Part shown: piece by piece, positions 24,101 through 39,100 of the stretch | How positions within the stretch are numbered: position 1 is the first letter of the stretch | Layout: each line of letters opens with the position of its first letter | From: Strigamia acuminata | Lineage: Eukaryota; Arthropoda; Chilopoda; Geophilomorpha; Linotaeniidae | Length of the DNA: 64,000 bases | Direction of reading: 5' to 3' | Assembly: GCA_949358305.1 (NCBI GenBank) | Contig: OX442316.1 | Span: forward strand, 18,538,001-18,602,000 | Made by a program: the position numbers and the translations under genes | The notes under the pieces: model-generated | What the model was told of the DNA's origin: nothing | Databases searched by the model: none | Seen by the model: only the letters and a program-made list of their open reading frames with translations

Positions 24101-27100
24101 ATTTATTTTTTGCGCGAAACTTGCCAACCGTTTTAGTAAGTTTTCCCTATTGAATTGTGTCGTCTTTTGTGTAATGATTGCTTCTTACCATCCGTTTATG
24201 CTTATCTATTTTCAAAATGGACAATTAAAGAAAGAGGGGACAATAACGTTCACTTGCTCATAACCAAAGATCTTTTCTTTCTCTTCCTTTCTGCTCCGCT
24301 TTTATTGTCTACCAATTAATGAGAAACACTTTTGTTCGATTTTTTTCTTGCAGGGCTTCGTGAACATATTTTTAAGAAGGAAAAAAAATGTGGAAACTTA
24401 AACCTGATGACGATGTTTTAAAATCATCACTTTTGGAATGTGTAATATTAAAGAAAAAAGAAAAGAAAAGAGGAAAAATTATAAATAATTCTAAGAATTT
24501 GAAATTTTAATTTCAAGGTGATGTATTTGGTTTATAAAGTAAAATCGAGCGCAAATTCCCAAGTTAAAAATGCAAAGTATTTAAACAGACGTTTATTAAC
24601 CCCTTTAAAAAGATAGAAGAAATAAAAGCGAGTCCATTAAACGAAGCATCGGCATAAAATTAGAAATTCCCAGGACTAATACCGTATTTGACTTCGAATG
24701 CGCCGAAGTTTATGCGGTACTTAAAAAAGGAAAAATAAAATACGGTTAGGCAAATCTGAGGTTATGTTTGCTTGGCGGGCGGATACGAATGTTTTAGGTG
24801 CTGCCACTCACATTCTTATATCTCTCCTGTGCATCCTTTAATCAACGATCACCGTTTCAGTGATGGCTTTTTCTTGCTTACACGAACATGCGCGATTGGG
24901 CAAAGTATTTTGGCTTTATGGTAATTCCATTCCAAGACATTGCATTGCGTGGAAGCCATTTGGGGAATCTTTTATCGGGATAAAGGAACGGCTTTTCGTC
25001 TTTGAACCATGTCATTTTCTAACAACTTTGACTCGCACCTCAAAAGACTAAAGAATGGGAGAAGAAAAAAATTAACAGCTTTTTATTATTCATTAGCATG
25101 TTTCTTGAGAAAGGAAAAATAAGCTCACACTGCTATTGTAATAATAATTACATCCAGATGTATTTAATTTTTGTAGCCATTTACAGTAGGCGTCAAATTG
25201 ACTGATTATGGATGAAATAAATCTTGTTTAATTTGAATTTAAATTGCGAGCAGAGGTCAAATTGGCCATTTGTTTAACGAGTGCTCGTCTAGGGAGGATT
25301 AATTGGATAAAACAAAGTTGAAGTGTTTGCATGTCTTGACTATTCAGTATATTTTCGAATGAGTTTGAAAAGTTTTCATTTTGCATTGGTTTTACAGCGC
25401 CGTTGACTGCGTATATGGATTCTCCCAAACTTCAAGTAGATATCAACCAAGCTGCGACGTTTCGTTGCATCATTAGTGGTCATCCGAAACTATCAATCAC
25501 GTGGCTTAAAGACGGGAACCCGTTAACGGACGGCCACTTGTCCATCGCCATATCTAACGACGTTCTTCACATTAACTCGGTGACGAAAAAGAACCGTGGA
25601 ATGTACCAGTGTTTGGTGAGCAACGACGTCGATTCGGTCCAAGCTGCCGCAGAATTGCGTCTGGGAGGTAAGTTCACTTGCCTTTCGTGAATAATAAACA
25701 AAAACGGGACTTCAGGAGGTGCTGCAAACTGATTAGAAGAGTAATTAATGGCAAAGCTAAAGGTATTTGGGAAATGAAAGTGCTGTTTAATATTTCACTA
25801 CGTGCTTTCTTCGAGGCTTTTTTTGTGCCACTGCAAGAGCTGCATTGATCAATGCAACTTAGGCTTTAGTGAGAGATGGGGATTTTCTCTGATTAAAAAT
25901 TAAACGTCTAGGCCACACTGTTTTATTTTTAAAAAAAATAGTTTTCGTACCTACATTATAATGGAAAAGGGAGCAAAGCAGCTTAAATGTAATTATTGAA
26001 CGAGGAATGTAATACAAGAAGCGACTTATGAGGGAAAAAAACTTTCTTTTTATTACGTCAAAGTTAAATTAATTTTTGTGCAACGTAAACAACAGATACT
26101 TGACTGGAAACAAATTGAAAACAATGTTGTTGTTTTTTTGGGTGGGAATTTTTCGCTTATCATAGCGGAGTAAATTAGATTTTTATGACAGTTACGATTT
26201 TTATGCGGTGAGATGTATGTACCTGTCTCAGGTTAGCCACAAGCCGAAGTTTGGAGAGCTAAAAAAGGAAAAAATTAGAGCAATGCATGGACACGAGGTC
26301 CAAATTGCAATTAGCAGCGCTCTCTTTTAATTCCGTTGAAGCATAAACATGGAGTTCCCAACAAGTTGATCGAAGCTGAGTACTAAGTTGAATTTTACAC
26401 TTGCCAGAGTTTGATTGAATTTCTGTTCTAAATGTTTGAAAATATGCATTGAGTTAATTGAATTTATGTTTTTAATGTTTGAAAAGATGTGCAGTGAGTA
26501 AAGTAAATTGAATTTACGGTGTGTTTTAAATGGATCGGGCAAATTGAAAATTGATTGAAAAGAGAAGAGATTTGAAGAGATGTGCCAGATAGAGAAGTTA
26601 TTTATTTATTTATTTATTTCTTATTTGTTGCGTTGTATTTATTCGCCGTTATCCGCTGACTCGAAGGAGTCAAGCGGGGGATAGAAGGCGATGTGTGTGT
26701 ATTCTTCTCACTCTTCTTCTCTTGCCACGTCTCAAGGGTCAACGGTTGGCTTGTTTGACCTGCGCCAGCCTTATTCTTGAATTCGATTCAAGATGCTCCC
26801 GATTGGTGTTAGTGCCTTTACACACCTGCTCCTCTACGGTGCGGTCGATCGGCTAATTTGGAAGTGCAATCCCGTGATCCTCCGGTGCCATTCCCTTTCC
26901 CCTTCGGTGGCGCTGCCTTTTGGAGCCTATTAAACTGTAATTTACCGCAGCTCGGAAGGCGCTCGTTAAGTTGAGTCTGAGAAAGGAAAGAAGAAGGATA
27001 TTAAAAGTCCTCTCGGAGGCAGGTTCTCTGGTGCATAAGTGCGTGCATTTGTGATGGGGATATCAACGGCCGCTTGGAATTTGTCAAAGACGGAAGGCAA

Positions 27101-30100
27101 AAGTTTAAGTATTTGTGCGCGCAATTATACAAGGCAAAACGCTGGAAAGGCATTCGGTTGACATACACTGGCACACGAATGAAATTAAAGTTAAAAGTGA
27201 TGTTTCCTACTCGACTTGTTGGAAACATTTTCAACTCAATTTTTAACTTAATTTAAAAAGATGGCGCATAATTTTGCAGAGTTTTGCGCGCTGCAAAATC
27301 TAACTGGGAAATTGGTTTATTCTTTGGCATGTTTTTCGAGCCGGGAACTTTTATTTTATTTCATTCTATTTTTGCCTCGAAAGTGCAGTTTACCACTAGT
27401 CAATGGACGATAACTGACAAAAGAAGGGAAACCTCTAGCCCGTGTTTAACGTCGTCTGGCGTGCAATAGCAGCGCGCATTTTGCGCAGATGATTGAAGAT
27501 CATGAGACGAAAAGAAAAATGAATTTGCAAAAGAGCGGAAAACAGACGGAGGAAAAACATAGGACACGCTCGACTGAGTGCGACGAGTGTGGAGTGGGTG
27601 GAACGGTCAAAAGATTTTGACTTGGAAATTATAGAGTGTGGCTTTGATCAGAGCGCGCGGCGGGCGGTTTAGAAGCTGGGGCTTATTTTTGCACCTGTTC
27701 AACCAAGATGAATGCAACTCTAGCGGTCGGCTCCTGAGAATCCCAAACGCGACTCGGTTGCATTGAACGTGTCAAGTTGTGCGTGTGATGCGGCCGAGAG
27801 CAAAATGGGCAGCAAATGTCGGCCGAAATTCGTGATTGTGCAGAATAGGTAGAATAGGCCTGTTGTTGTTGTTTTTTCTTTCTTGTGGCTTGATTAAAGG
27901 GTCTCGGATTTTGTTGTTTGTGTTGCGGCACTGATGAGAATCTTGAAATAGATTGTCCCATCTCATTTGCCCAATTTGAGGTTGGGGCTGGTGGTCGCTG
28001 ACCCGTGATTGATTTACTGCCGCACAATGCGTTTTTATTCTTTCTCCCTCCCTCTAATAACTTTTGATGGAGTACTTTGTTTATTTATTTATTTTTTTAT
28101 TGAACAAGAATAAAGCAGTAAAATAGGGCGATATTGTTGCAGATATACCTCCCACGATCGCTCATATATCGTCCGAAGAAACCACATATCCCGGGCGGAG
28201 AGTTAGTTTGAAATGTGTGGCGTCGGGAAGTCCACTTCCGGTCATATCTTGGATGTTGGACGAACGGTCCGTCGGCGAGGCGGATAAGTACCGACCCAGC
28301 GTGTACACGAATGAGGAGAGCAATGCCGTCGGTCATCTCAACATTAGCGAAGTGAGTCTGGAAGATGGAGGCACGTACGCGTGCGTCGCTACGAATAAAG
28401 TGGGCGTGGTGACTTCGTCGACGCGGATAAATGTGTTCGGTAAGTTAAAAAGGTTTCTCTTTAAGATTGAATCTTAGGTAATTTTGTGTCTGGAGTAGCG
28501 TTATCTGGTGAGTTAAGAGAAAGAAAGGATTTTTTGTTGTAGAGTGGAAAGAAAGGCAGGAGTCGTTCGTTTAATGTGGCAATCCCAAACAGTAATCCGA
28601 AAGAGATGCTCATTAAAGAGCGAGAGTAAGTGGGGAAAACATTAGCCAAGAAATTCGAGAAGTGGTTTCGCTGCACGCCGCTTCAACTCGCTGCAACTGA
28701 ATGAATGAATGAATGAATGAATGAACGCAACGGATTTCTGCTCTTATTTCATTCGCACTTTAATTGCGGCCTGATTGATTGAGATTCAGCGTGCAACGTC
28801 CAGCGTCCAGTGTCCAGCGTCCAGCTGCAATTTAGGGAAATGGAGAAATTGATTTTCGGATGTCCAATTTGAAGTACTATTGCGAACAAATTCCTCGCTG
28901 CTTTGTTTTTGTTCTTGCTTCACGCGTCAGTTAAATTCAGCTTTATTTCCGGATGCTCCTGACGTCGTAACTTAACCTTATTAAGATTCTGACTCGAATG
29001 GGATGTTTAACGTCTCGTCTGCTTTTGTTAGAGGGGGAAACCTGCAACAAATTCTATACGATAGTGAGTTTCTATCAAGAATTACATGCAATAAGAATTC
29101 CCACTGAGGCGAGGCGTAAACGTCACGCGCTAGACGCTAAACCATTTCTTGAATTTCCGGTAATGAAAAGTAGCATCTGGTGCGTGCAATTTGTTTATTG
29201 ACTTGAATGGAAGCAGGGATGTAAAGTGGAAAGACAACGGCGGAATTGATATTTATTGACAAGGAAGATTTTCCAGGTCGTAGCCAGCGCTTTGATTCGC
29301 TTTATATTTCCACAGGGCGGCCATTCATTCGTCCGATGGGGAAGAAGTCGGTGGTTGCAGGAACCACGCTGATCGTACATTGTCCGTACGCTGGATATCC
29401 AGTTGATTCGCTGCTATGGGAGAAAGGTAACTGATAATCTATTCTATATTGATTTCCCGACAGTTCTAAAATTAAAAAAATGTACAATTTGTTTATTTTT
29501 TTTCAAAGTGAGAGAGTTTATTAACGATAAGATAAGAAATTGGAACTGCTAATTCGTTTTGACCTGTACGCATTAATTTTGCGATAAAGTTGGAAACGAT
29601 AAAATCCTTATCGTGTGTGTTTACATTTACTCACGGGATTAAATTAATGTAAATTGCACGCTTCATCTTGGTTAGTGGATTCAACCTCGATAATGGAATT
29701 GAAACGTAAACGAAACTCTCCCTTACGTACATACATTGCGCCGTTACTCTGTTAGTTGGATCTGAACCTGCAGTCATAAAATTTGATGCTTTTTCCTTGT
29801 CATTTTATTTAAAAAAAAGAAGTGTTTGTTTTTTTTCTGCGTGATTTATGTCTAGTAAAATGCTGATTTCTTTTTTGTTTTTTTCTTTTGGTTTGATTTA
29901 ATGCTTTAAGTTGAGCAGAAGAAAGGAGGGCAAGTCTTAAAGTCGTGGCGAAAGTGTTAATTAAGTAAGGTTTTCATTTCTGCAATTCCGATTTAAAGTG
30001 GAGAAAGTTGTTTAAATTTAATTCGGTGGAGGCTGCGTCGGGAGTTGGTCTCGTCTCGGTTTTATCAGGCGAAAGTCGCATTGGAAAGGAAAATTGCTTT

Positions 30101-33100
30101 TGCAAAATTTGTAAGGGCATTTTTAATTACTTAAATTGTTTGCAGCCGAGCAATCCGCTGGGAATATTTTAAATCATTAAGCGCGTCTCGATTTGATCAG
30201 CAGACGAGCGTTTTCTTTGCATTTTTATCATTTGTAAAATTCGTGATTTCTTGTTTGTTGATGAATTTTACGCAGGTGAAACTCGCCTCCCTGTCAGCCA
30301 TCTGCAGGTGGTTTTTCCCAATGGCACTTTAAAGGTGCTCAGTGTCCAGCGAGGTGACGACGCGGGAATTTACACGTGCATTGCTCGTAATAAGCAAGGC
30401 CAAAGTGCACGGAGGGAAATGGAGGTAATGGTTCTGGGTGAGTAATCATTCGGATCATTAAATTTTGTTTGATTTGATTTTGTTTGTTTTATGTCTTTCG
30501 CTCGCGTGTGTGCGCTCACTTTTTATTTATTTATTTCTTTCTTTCTCAATTTGATTCTTTAATTATCGATGGTACAGAGTGTTTGTTTGTTTATTTATTT
30601 TTTCGCTTTCCGTGATTGAGAGACTAAATTCTGGCCTTTCAGATTCCTAGAAATAAGAGTGCGGTGTCATCCAATTACGCTTTATTGCATTACCCACCTA
30701 CTTGTAGCGACAGTTCATTTGAACGTGAAGAGCAAGAAGTTTGTTGTGTCCCTTCTTCTATTTACCAAGCCCAGATTGGGCAGTGGGCTTTATTTAATTT
30801 GGTCCCACTTTTTTCCTGTTTGTTACAGGCAGGATGCAGTAGTTTGGAAAAGTGTTTTTCTTTTTCTTTTCTTTTTCTTTCCCTTTTGCAATTGCTTCAT
30901 CTGAGTTATTAAACTTCACTTGTTTTCTTTGAGGCGCTGTTCTGGAGCAGAATTCCTCACCTTTTTTTTTCTTCTTCTTCTTTTCCAACTTGGGTCTAGC
31001 CAGGAAACGAATGAGAGAGAGCGAGGACCAACCCACCAACAACAAGCCACATAAAGGGAGCTTTCAAAGTGCATTGTGTAATAATTTTTTCCCTTTTATT
31101 TATCTTGAGATAAAATCGGTGGCGATGCCGGTATTGACAGCGACAGCGACAGCGAGGGCGACAGCAGGAGGCGCGAATGTAGTGGCAGTCGTGTGTTTTT
31201 GGCTCGGGAATAGTGACCCCCCACTCACACACTTGGTCTTTAATGATAGCCGAGTGGTTTTGCCATTTCAGTTCCGCCCAAGATCAACCCGACGTCCTTC
31301 CAGGACACGCGTCTGCACGAGGGCGCCCACGCGCGCATAATCTGCGCAGTGGTCGAGGGGGATTTACCCATTACGTTCGCGTGGCTCAAAGACGGGCGCG
31401 CGGTGGCCGCTGCCGCCACCGAGCTCGGTCTAGCGATCCGGGACTTCGACGAGTTCTCTAGCGTGCTCACCGTAAGCAAGGCAGCGCCGTCGCACAGCGG
31501 CAACTACACCTGCGTGGCGAGAAACGCTGTTGCCTCCGATCACTACACTGCGCAGATCACTGTCAACGGTAGGCAGCCCAGTTAAAGAAATACATTTTTA
31601 AAGAAAAGAAAGAAAGAAAGAAAGAAAGAAAGAAAAAAGAAAAATCAAAATTCTTATTCTGTTCGAACAACCCACATGCGACAGTAATCTGCTTGCTAGA
31701 CTTTTGAGTTATTTATCTCTTTATTTTGATCTGTATTTATGTAAACTGCTCCTGACCGACGATTCCCTTCATTCGTTGTTTTATTCCTCTGCCTAAAGCT
31801 ACCACATTTTTGCACACAAGTTGATCATCACACTTATTTGTTTTGTTTCTTCTTTCCTGAGAATGGAAAACGTTGAACACACTACATTACACTGATATGA
31901 ACACGATAACACATGGAGGAAAAAGAAAGAAAGAAAGAAAGAAAATATAATTTGAAAACATATTTTTAGAGGAATTGTGGCTGGCAACAAAACAAAGATG
32001 GGGAAGTGAACATTAATCGTGCGAAGCAAGTTTTGCCGTGCGCGAGCGACCCCGTTTGCGCCCGCACTCGCATTGCTTTCGTTTGGTTTCATAATATCTA
32101 TCTCTCTCTATATATATCTCTATATCTATATATCTATGTTATCAATTTTGACGTGCCGTGTTTGCCCTTGAACTTTGTGACGTGTGGTTGGCTCCGATGA
32201 ATGATTTTTTGCCTTTTGTTATTATTTTCGCCCTCGTTCCAGTCCCTCCGCAGATTATCCCCTTCTCCTTCCAAGGCGATTTCTTGTTCGAGGGCACCTT
32301 GGCTCGCGTGGCATGTGTCGTGAGCCAGGGGGATTTGCCCCTCGTGATCACGTGGAGCAAAGACGGCGGCCACCTGGCTCCCGATCTCGGCGTGACAGTG
32401 CGAGATTTTGACGAGCATTCTAGTGTGCTCACGATCAACCGAGTGACGTCACGACACAATGGCAACTACACTTGTAGTGCTCAAAATCCAGCTGGTTCTG
32501 TCAACTTCACTGCACAACTCGTAGTACAGGGTAAATCGATTCTAATCCAAAACACCATTACCCTCCAAATCCGGGAAAAAAATCACTTTTGTTTTATCTT
32601 CTCTTTCTTTAGTTCCTTGATTGAGTTTGTTTTTTTCTCTTTTCTTTAATTTTCTGCCCCGCAAAGAAAGATATTCAATTAATTCTATATTTCAAGAAAA
32701 TTCTCATTTTGTTGCTTTTGTGAGGGGGTTTTTCTATTTATTGGATTCACACGAATAACAATTTTTCTTATTTATTACTAATTTTTATTTATTTTTTCTT
32801 TTCTTGTTTATTTATTTATTTCTTTTTACTTACACTCAAATCAAAGATAAAAAAAATGATTAAAATAATTTTTTTTTTTAAATTTAAAATTTAAAATTTT
32901 TGTTTTAAAAACACTTTAATGGACTTGCTTTAAGAAGTGCCTGTAATCAAAATCTACCATTATCATATCTTGTTTAAACATTTCAACTTTTATTTAATTC
33001 TCCATTTATTTTTCCTTCCTGCTGACTATCTCTCACTGTCCTTTAATTTGCACGTAGCTGTCTTCACCATCCTCATTCATGGCACCATTGGGAGCATGAA

Positions 33101-36100
33101 ACATATTTTCCTCAATGATATTCGTGAACAATATTCATTAATATTTCACACTGTGGATGCATTTAAACGATGCAACTTAGCTTTTAATACGTGAAACGCA
33201 GTAGTTTCTTTCGGCAAGTCTTAAAAGAGAAAAAAAAAAGAAAGAAAAAAGAAAGAAAAAGATTACTTTTCTCATTTTTTGTTCTAATTATATACAACAC
33301 CAACATGAAATTTAAAAATAAAAATTGTAGGCATAGTAATATCAATGTACCTAAGTAGGAAATTTGTTTTGACATTTTCCATTAATTCTTGATTAAATTG
33401 CTAATGACAAAGTTCACGAAATGCTGGAAAGTGTCAAAAGTTGAGAAAACGCTTGAAGGTGCAACATGTGCTAACATTCTAAGAAGCATCATTAACCGAG
33501 AACGGCTTCTCTAATTTATTATTTAAATCAAAATTATGCTGCACTCGTTATCTTTCAAGCTGCTGGTTAAGCTTTGCCGTTTGTACGCTTACCTTGTGTT
33601 TTCTTGTTTGCCTTTTAAGTTCCCCCACGCTGGATGGTGCAACCGAGTGACGTGACAATGCTGCCTGGTTCGTTGGTGGTTATCGATTGTCAGGCGAGTG
33701 GGTTCCCGGTGCCTCGGATCGAATGGTTGAAAGCAGTAGGTAATCCAAGTGCATCACTTTTTTCATTCATTCATTCATTTATCTCTCTCTCTCTCTCTCT
33801 TTTTTGAAAATATTTTTTTTTGTGCCGTGCTAAATTGCGAGAATAAACCAGCGTTTTTAAAAGGCAGTGACAGGTGCTTTTGATTGGCTGCTGGCTGCCA
33901 ACTTTTCACTCTTCATTTCGTGAGCATTACTCACTAATTTTCAACTTGACACAACTTCTCACTCTACTCTATGATTACTATTACTATTATTGTTATTATT
34001 GATGGTAATGATGTGGAATTTTCCCTTCAGTTGTCCTCGATTGCAGTGCAGCCTTGTTAAATGAATTGCAATTCTTTTTCTTTTTCTTTTTTTCTTTTTC
34101 TTTTGCTTTTGTTTCGGATATAAAAGTAGAGAAGATATTTGGGCGCACGCTGAAAACAGTTTGGTTGAAGGTTGAGCACTTGCCATTTTTCATTGACAGA
34201 GAACACGCCAGGGGAATACGAAGCGTTGCACTCGTCCGACCCATCCATCCACAAACTGGAAAATGGCTCCCTGGTGCTAGGTGGAGCGCGTGTGGAGCAC
34301 GAAGGCCGCTACCTGTGCAGAGCGACCAACGGTGTTGGCAATGGTCTTAGCAAAATGATCACCGTGGACGTGCGAGGTGAGAAAGAAAGACAAACTTTTT
34401 TTTCTCTTTCTTTTTGTTTTTGAATTTTTGTCTTTGAATTTGTGAATTTTTGATGATCTATTTCTATTTAACTCACCGTGTGTGTTTTGGTTAGCATTTG
34501 AACAAAATTATTAGCCGGCCTTTTCATTTTTCAAAGAGCTGTCAAGTCTGAGGTTATCGTTATCGTCGTCTTCCAGGAGGCACGTATTTGAAAATTCGAA
34601 GCGTTCAAGTGCCCTCAGCAGCAGGGATTCGTAGCGCTCCAGCGTTGCTGACTCTCCTCGTTCTCCTTTTCGCTTCTCTCGCTTATAATTTTATCAGCTT
34701 TGTGGCAGAAGCACGCAGTAAAAGCAGTTTTCACTCCAATATTGAATTATAGATGTGTCGCCGTGTGGTGCATTGCATTTTGCAGTGCATAATTCATAAG
34801 CGCTGCATTTTCTCGGATTTACTTTTACTTAAGTTCACACCGAATCTCTTTGGAGAGTTTGCAAACTCAAACTCATCCGAATTTCATGTTTGAAAAACCA
34901 AACATTATTTAATTTTTTTTCCCTTCAGTTCCGGTTCGTTTCGACGTGCATTTCCGTAACGAAACTGTGCAGAAGGGCCAAGATGCCAAATTGCATTGCA
35001 TGGTGAGAGGTGATTTGCCCATTCGCATCACGTGGCTCCGGAACCAGGAGAAACTGTCTTCGATTCAGGATGTGCGGTAAGGTGATGGACTCCCGCGCTC
35101 CTTTCTACCTTTCTACACACTCGCCTAACTTCTTTCGCTAATCCCACGAATAGAATTAAGTGCGCGCCACGGGTTTGCCTCATTACCGAGCTCGGTGATA
35201 TTTTTCTTCCACGCAACTGCCTCATACACAAACTATACGCGAGAATAAATCGTGGGCCGAGTGTTGGTAACGTATTAGCCAATCTTGAGATTACCTTGCT
35301 TATTTAAGTTACCATGCCTCGATATTTATGCGTTCGCGCGAGGGGAGCACAGAGGGAGATAGAGAATAATTAATGCGATCGACGAGTGAAAGAAAGCGAG
35401 GCAAAATCCTAATGCTCCAATTCTTATTTATTTATTTATTCCTTTAAATTGTTTTTTTTTGTTTTTTTTTTGGTAGATATAAATTGAGCGAGAGTGCCAC
35501 GGAAGAAGGATCAGTGTCCCAGTTGTCCATTTCTCGGTCGCATCGAAGAGACACCGCTTTGTTCACGTGTTTGGCCGAAAACGAATTCGGAAGTGACGAA
35601 TCGAGGATCCAACTCGTGATAATTGGTAAGATAAAGGAAAGGGGGAAAAAAATATTTTTTTCTTTTCTTTTCTTGGTTGCATTGAAAATGCATCGGGAAT
35701 TTATGGCACAATCAAATGACTAATAAATTGTGACATGGAGAAAATTTAATTAAATCGTAGCGTATTGGGATAAATTAGTTTGGTGGCCTTTTCCTCCGCG
35801 ATGGTTAAATTTGGGGGGAGGGGGGGGGGGAGAAAAAGTAAAGAATGAAATGTAGCGATTAGAAATTTGAGGAGGACATTAAACGTCAATTGACATTATG
35901 CGGTCAGAGCCACCGGATGCCCCTAAGGACTTGGTCGTCGTGGATCAGTCGGCTCGCTCTTTGAAATTATCGTGGACGAGGCCGTTCGAAGGAAACAACC
36001 AAATCACCCATTTTATCGTGACCATCAAAGCAGCTACAGGTAGAGCGACCCGAGTGTTTGACCTGTTTGGCTTTAATCAATTTACTACGACCCGTCGTGT

Positions 36101-39100
36101 CGTGTCGCCCTTCCGATTTATTGCAGATCCATGGACGAAAACTCATAATTTTTCCGCACCGGCCAAAGACACGACTGTCGTGATTTCCGATTTGAAACCG
36201 GCCACAAACTACCACTGTCGAGTTCTAGCGGTCAACGAGGCTGGCAGCAGCGAACCCAGCGAATCCATCACCTTCACCACCTTGGAGGAAGGTGTGTTTG
36301 TGGCTCGCACTTTTGCGCACTTTTCTTCTCATCATAAATCAAAAATTAATGAAAATGGACACGAATTCTTGAGATGTTGTTTATTTTGGAATTGAATTGC
36401 ATCCAGAATTGATGTGGGCTTTTTATTTGAACTGAAGATTGGGATTTAAGATTTGGGCAAAATTGTAAGTTTGTTGTGTCGTTCGGTTTCTTAGCTCCGT
36501 CCGGGACGCCGCTGGCCGTGCGAGCCGAAGCCACGGGTGCAGATGTGGTGAGGGTTAGCTGGAAGGTGAGTTTTGGGCTTACTTGTTAATTGTATTTTTT
36601 TTTAATTGTATTCAATTGCAGCCGCCGAAGAAGGAGTTGTGGAATGGCAACATTCTCGGATATTACATCGGCTACAAACTGCACGATTCTTCGGAGCCTT
36701 ATTCGTTCCTGACGGTGGAAACGGCGGCGAAAGAGGACAAGGAGTTGACAGTGCGTCTGGAGGATTTACGTCACTTCACGAAATACGGCGTGGTCGTGCA
36801 GGCGTTCAACCACATGGGCACGAGTCCGCGATCGGACGAGATCATCGTGCTCACGTCGGAAGACGGTTGGCCCGGATATTATATGATATTATATACTCGT
36901 GATATGATCGTAACCCAATTGTAATTTGCGTAGTTCCGAGTCTGCCGCCAGAAAACATTCGTTGTGCGGCGCTTTCGTCTCAAAGTTTTCAAGTAATGTG
37001 GGAACCCCCGCCCACGTCGGCCGTGAACGGGGTCCTGCAAGGCTACAAAGTGGTTTACCGGCCCGAAGATGAATGGTATGGTGGGTACGATTACATAGCT
37101 CACACTGAATTCGGCTCACTCGTTGCGTTTGCTTTTCGTGTTGTTCGTTAACCCCTCCGTTTGCCGTTTGCCGTTTGCCGTTGATGGTATCGGTGTTTGT
37201 TGATATTGACTTTGACTTTGAATTGGAGTTTGGTGCCGGCTGCTTCTCTCTCTCTCTCTCTCTCTCTCTCTAGCAAACAGATTAGTGAATAACAAATTGC
37301 ACGTGTGGTTGAATTGCGAATTGAAATGTCATTTGACTCGAGTCTGCATCTGGTAATGGAGAGGGAGTTAACTACACATGACAGTAAATACACTGGCAAC
37401 CGATTTTATTGGCGAATATTACGGGACTTAAAGCTACCAGCTTTTCTCTACATCTTAGCCAACCGACATTAGATTAACAGCGCCATTTTGGCCATGAGAT
37501 TTTGTGAATAATATCAATGTCCTTTTCATATTTTCTCCTCGAGCTGGAATAAACGAAATGGAAATTGATTTTCGTCAGGATCCAGGAAACAGAAAAAAAC
37601 AAAACAAAACAAAAAAAGATATATATACCTGGGTACACATGACACAAAATCCAATTGCATGCCAGCTGCCATTTTTATCTAGCCAGATGATATTGACATG
37701 TATCGTGTTTTATTTTTTTATTTTTATTTTATTTTTTTCTCGCTACTCCGATCTGATGTGTGTTATTATTATTTTTTTTTATATTTATTTTGTGTTTCTT
37801 TCTTATTGGGAAATACAGAAGATTCTGAAGTTGAGACTAAAGTGACACCCGGATTGGGCACCGTTATCTCGGGTCTGCATCGGTTCACCAACTACAGTGT
37901 GCAAGTGATGGCGTTTACTCGGATGGGGGATGGCGTTCGGAGCGATCCCGTTGTTTGCCAAACTCACGAAGACGGTGAGTCAAAATTGCAAGAAAAAAAA
38001 TTAAGAAAAAAAATGTGTACATGGTTTTAATTAATTAATTAATTAATTAATTTAATTAATTAATTAATTTTTTGCAGTCCCCGAAGCTCCAGAGAGCATA
38101 AAAGCTGTAGTGACGTCACAGGATTCGATTTTGATCGCGTGGAAACCTCCAGTTCGGCCGAACGGATTCGTGAAAAAGTACACGGTGTACACGAGAAGCT
38201 TAGAGAACGGCAAAGAGGTGTAGTATTTCCATTCTAAGTTGTATGAAATATTGTTCGGCTTTGATGCTGAGTAAATGCTGCGTTCACGTGTACAATTTCC
38301 ACGGCGTTGACTCGGGGGCAATTTATTCTTTGAATTTGCATTCATTGAGGGGAATTTCAGTAGGTAGACGAACGCTGAAGAATGAAATATGCACGTTCAC
38401 TTTATATCCGAGTGGTGGGGGAAATAAAGAGAGTGGGATTAAAAGAAAGTGAGGAGAGGAGACGGATTGCTCCCCATAGGAACAAGGTCGAGTCGAGACC
38501 ACGAGAAGATTGGATTGGTTGCTTCTCTCCTCTTCTCTTCCCTTCTCTTCTCTTCTCTCGTATTGTGCGATTGATAAATTCGCACAATATGCCCACCGCA
38601 ACGTGTGCTCGAGCAAAGACAATTTAAATTTCTCCTCTTCTTTTTTCTCGCGTTTAAATTTATTCACCACATTAGTTCCGTTTTTTAATTTTTTTTATTC
38701 AATTAACGTTTAATTTAATGCGCTTTTCAACATGTAAATTAGTTTTGAAATTAAAAATTTAAATTTCTTTTGTCTTTTTTTCTTTTTGAAGCCTCGAGAC
38801 ATTGAGAAGTATTCGGTGTCTGCGTCGGAATTGGAATTGGAGGTGAAGACGTTGAATAAGAAGGACCGCTATGAATTCTGGGTGACGGCGTCGACGTCTT
38901 TAGGAGAAGGGCAGAGTACATCTGTGGTTTCAGCTGCCACTCGCGGACCTTCGGCTTCGGGTCAGTGTTATGCAACAGCTGTTTCTTTGAACGAGTTGCA
39001 TGGAAATTAAATTGTCTTGTTTTATCGCTGCAGTTGCAGCGCGGATTATATCGTTTGGTGGTCCGGTCATTTCGCCGTGGAGGACCAATTTAGAATTGCA

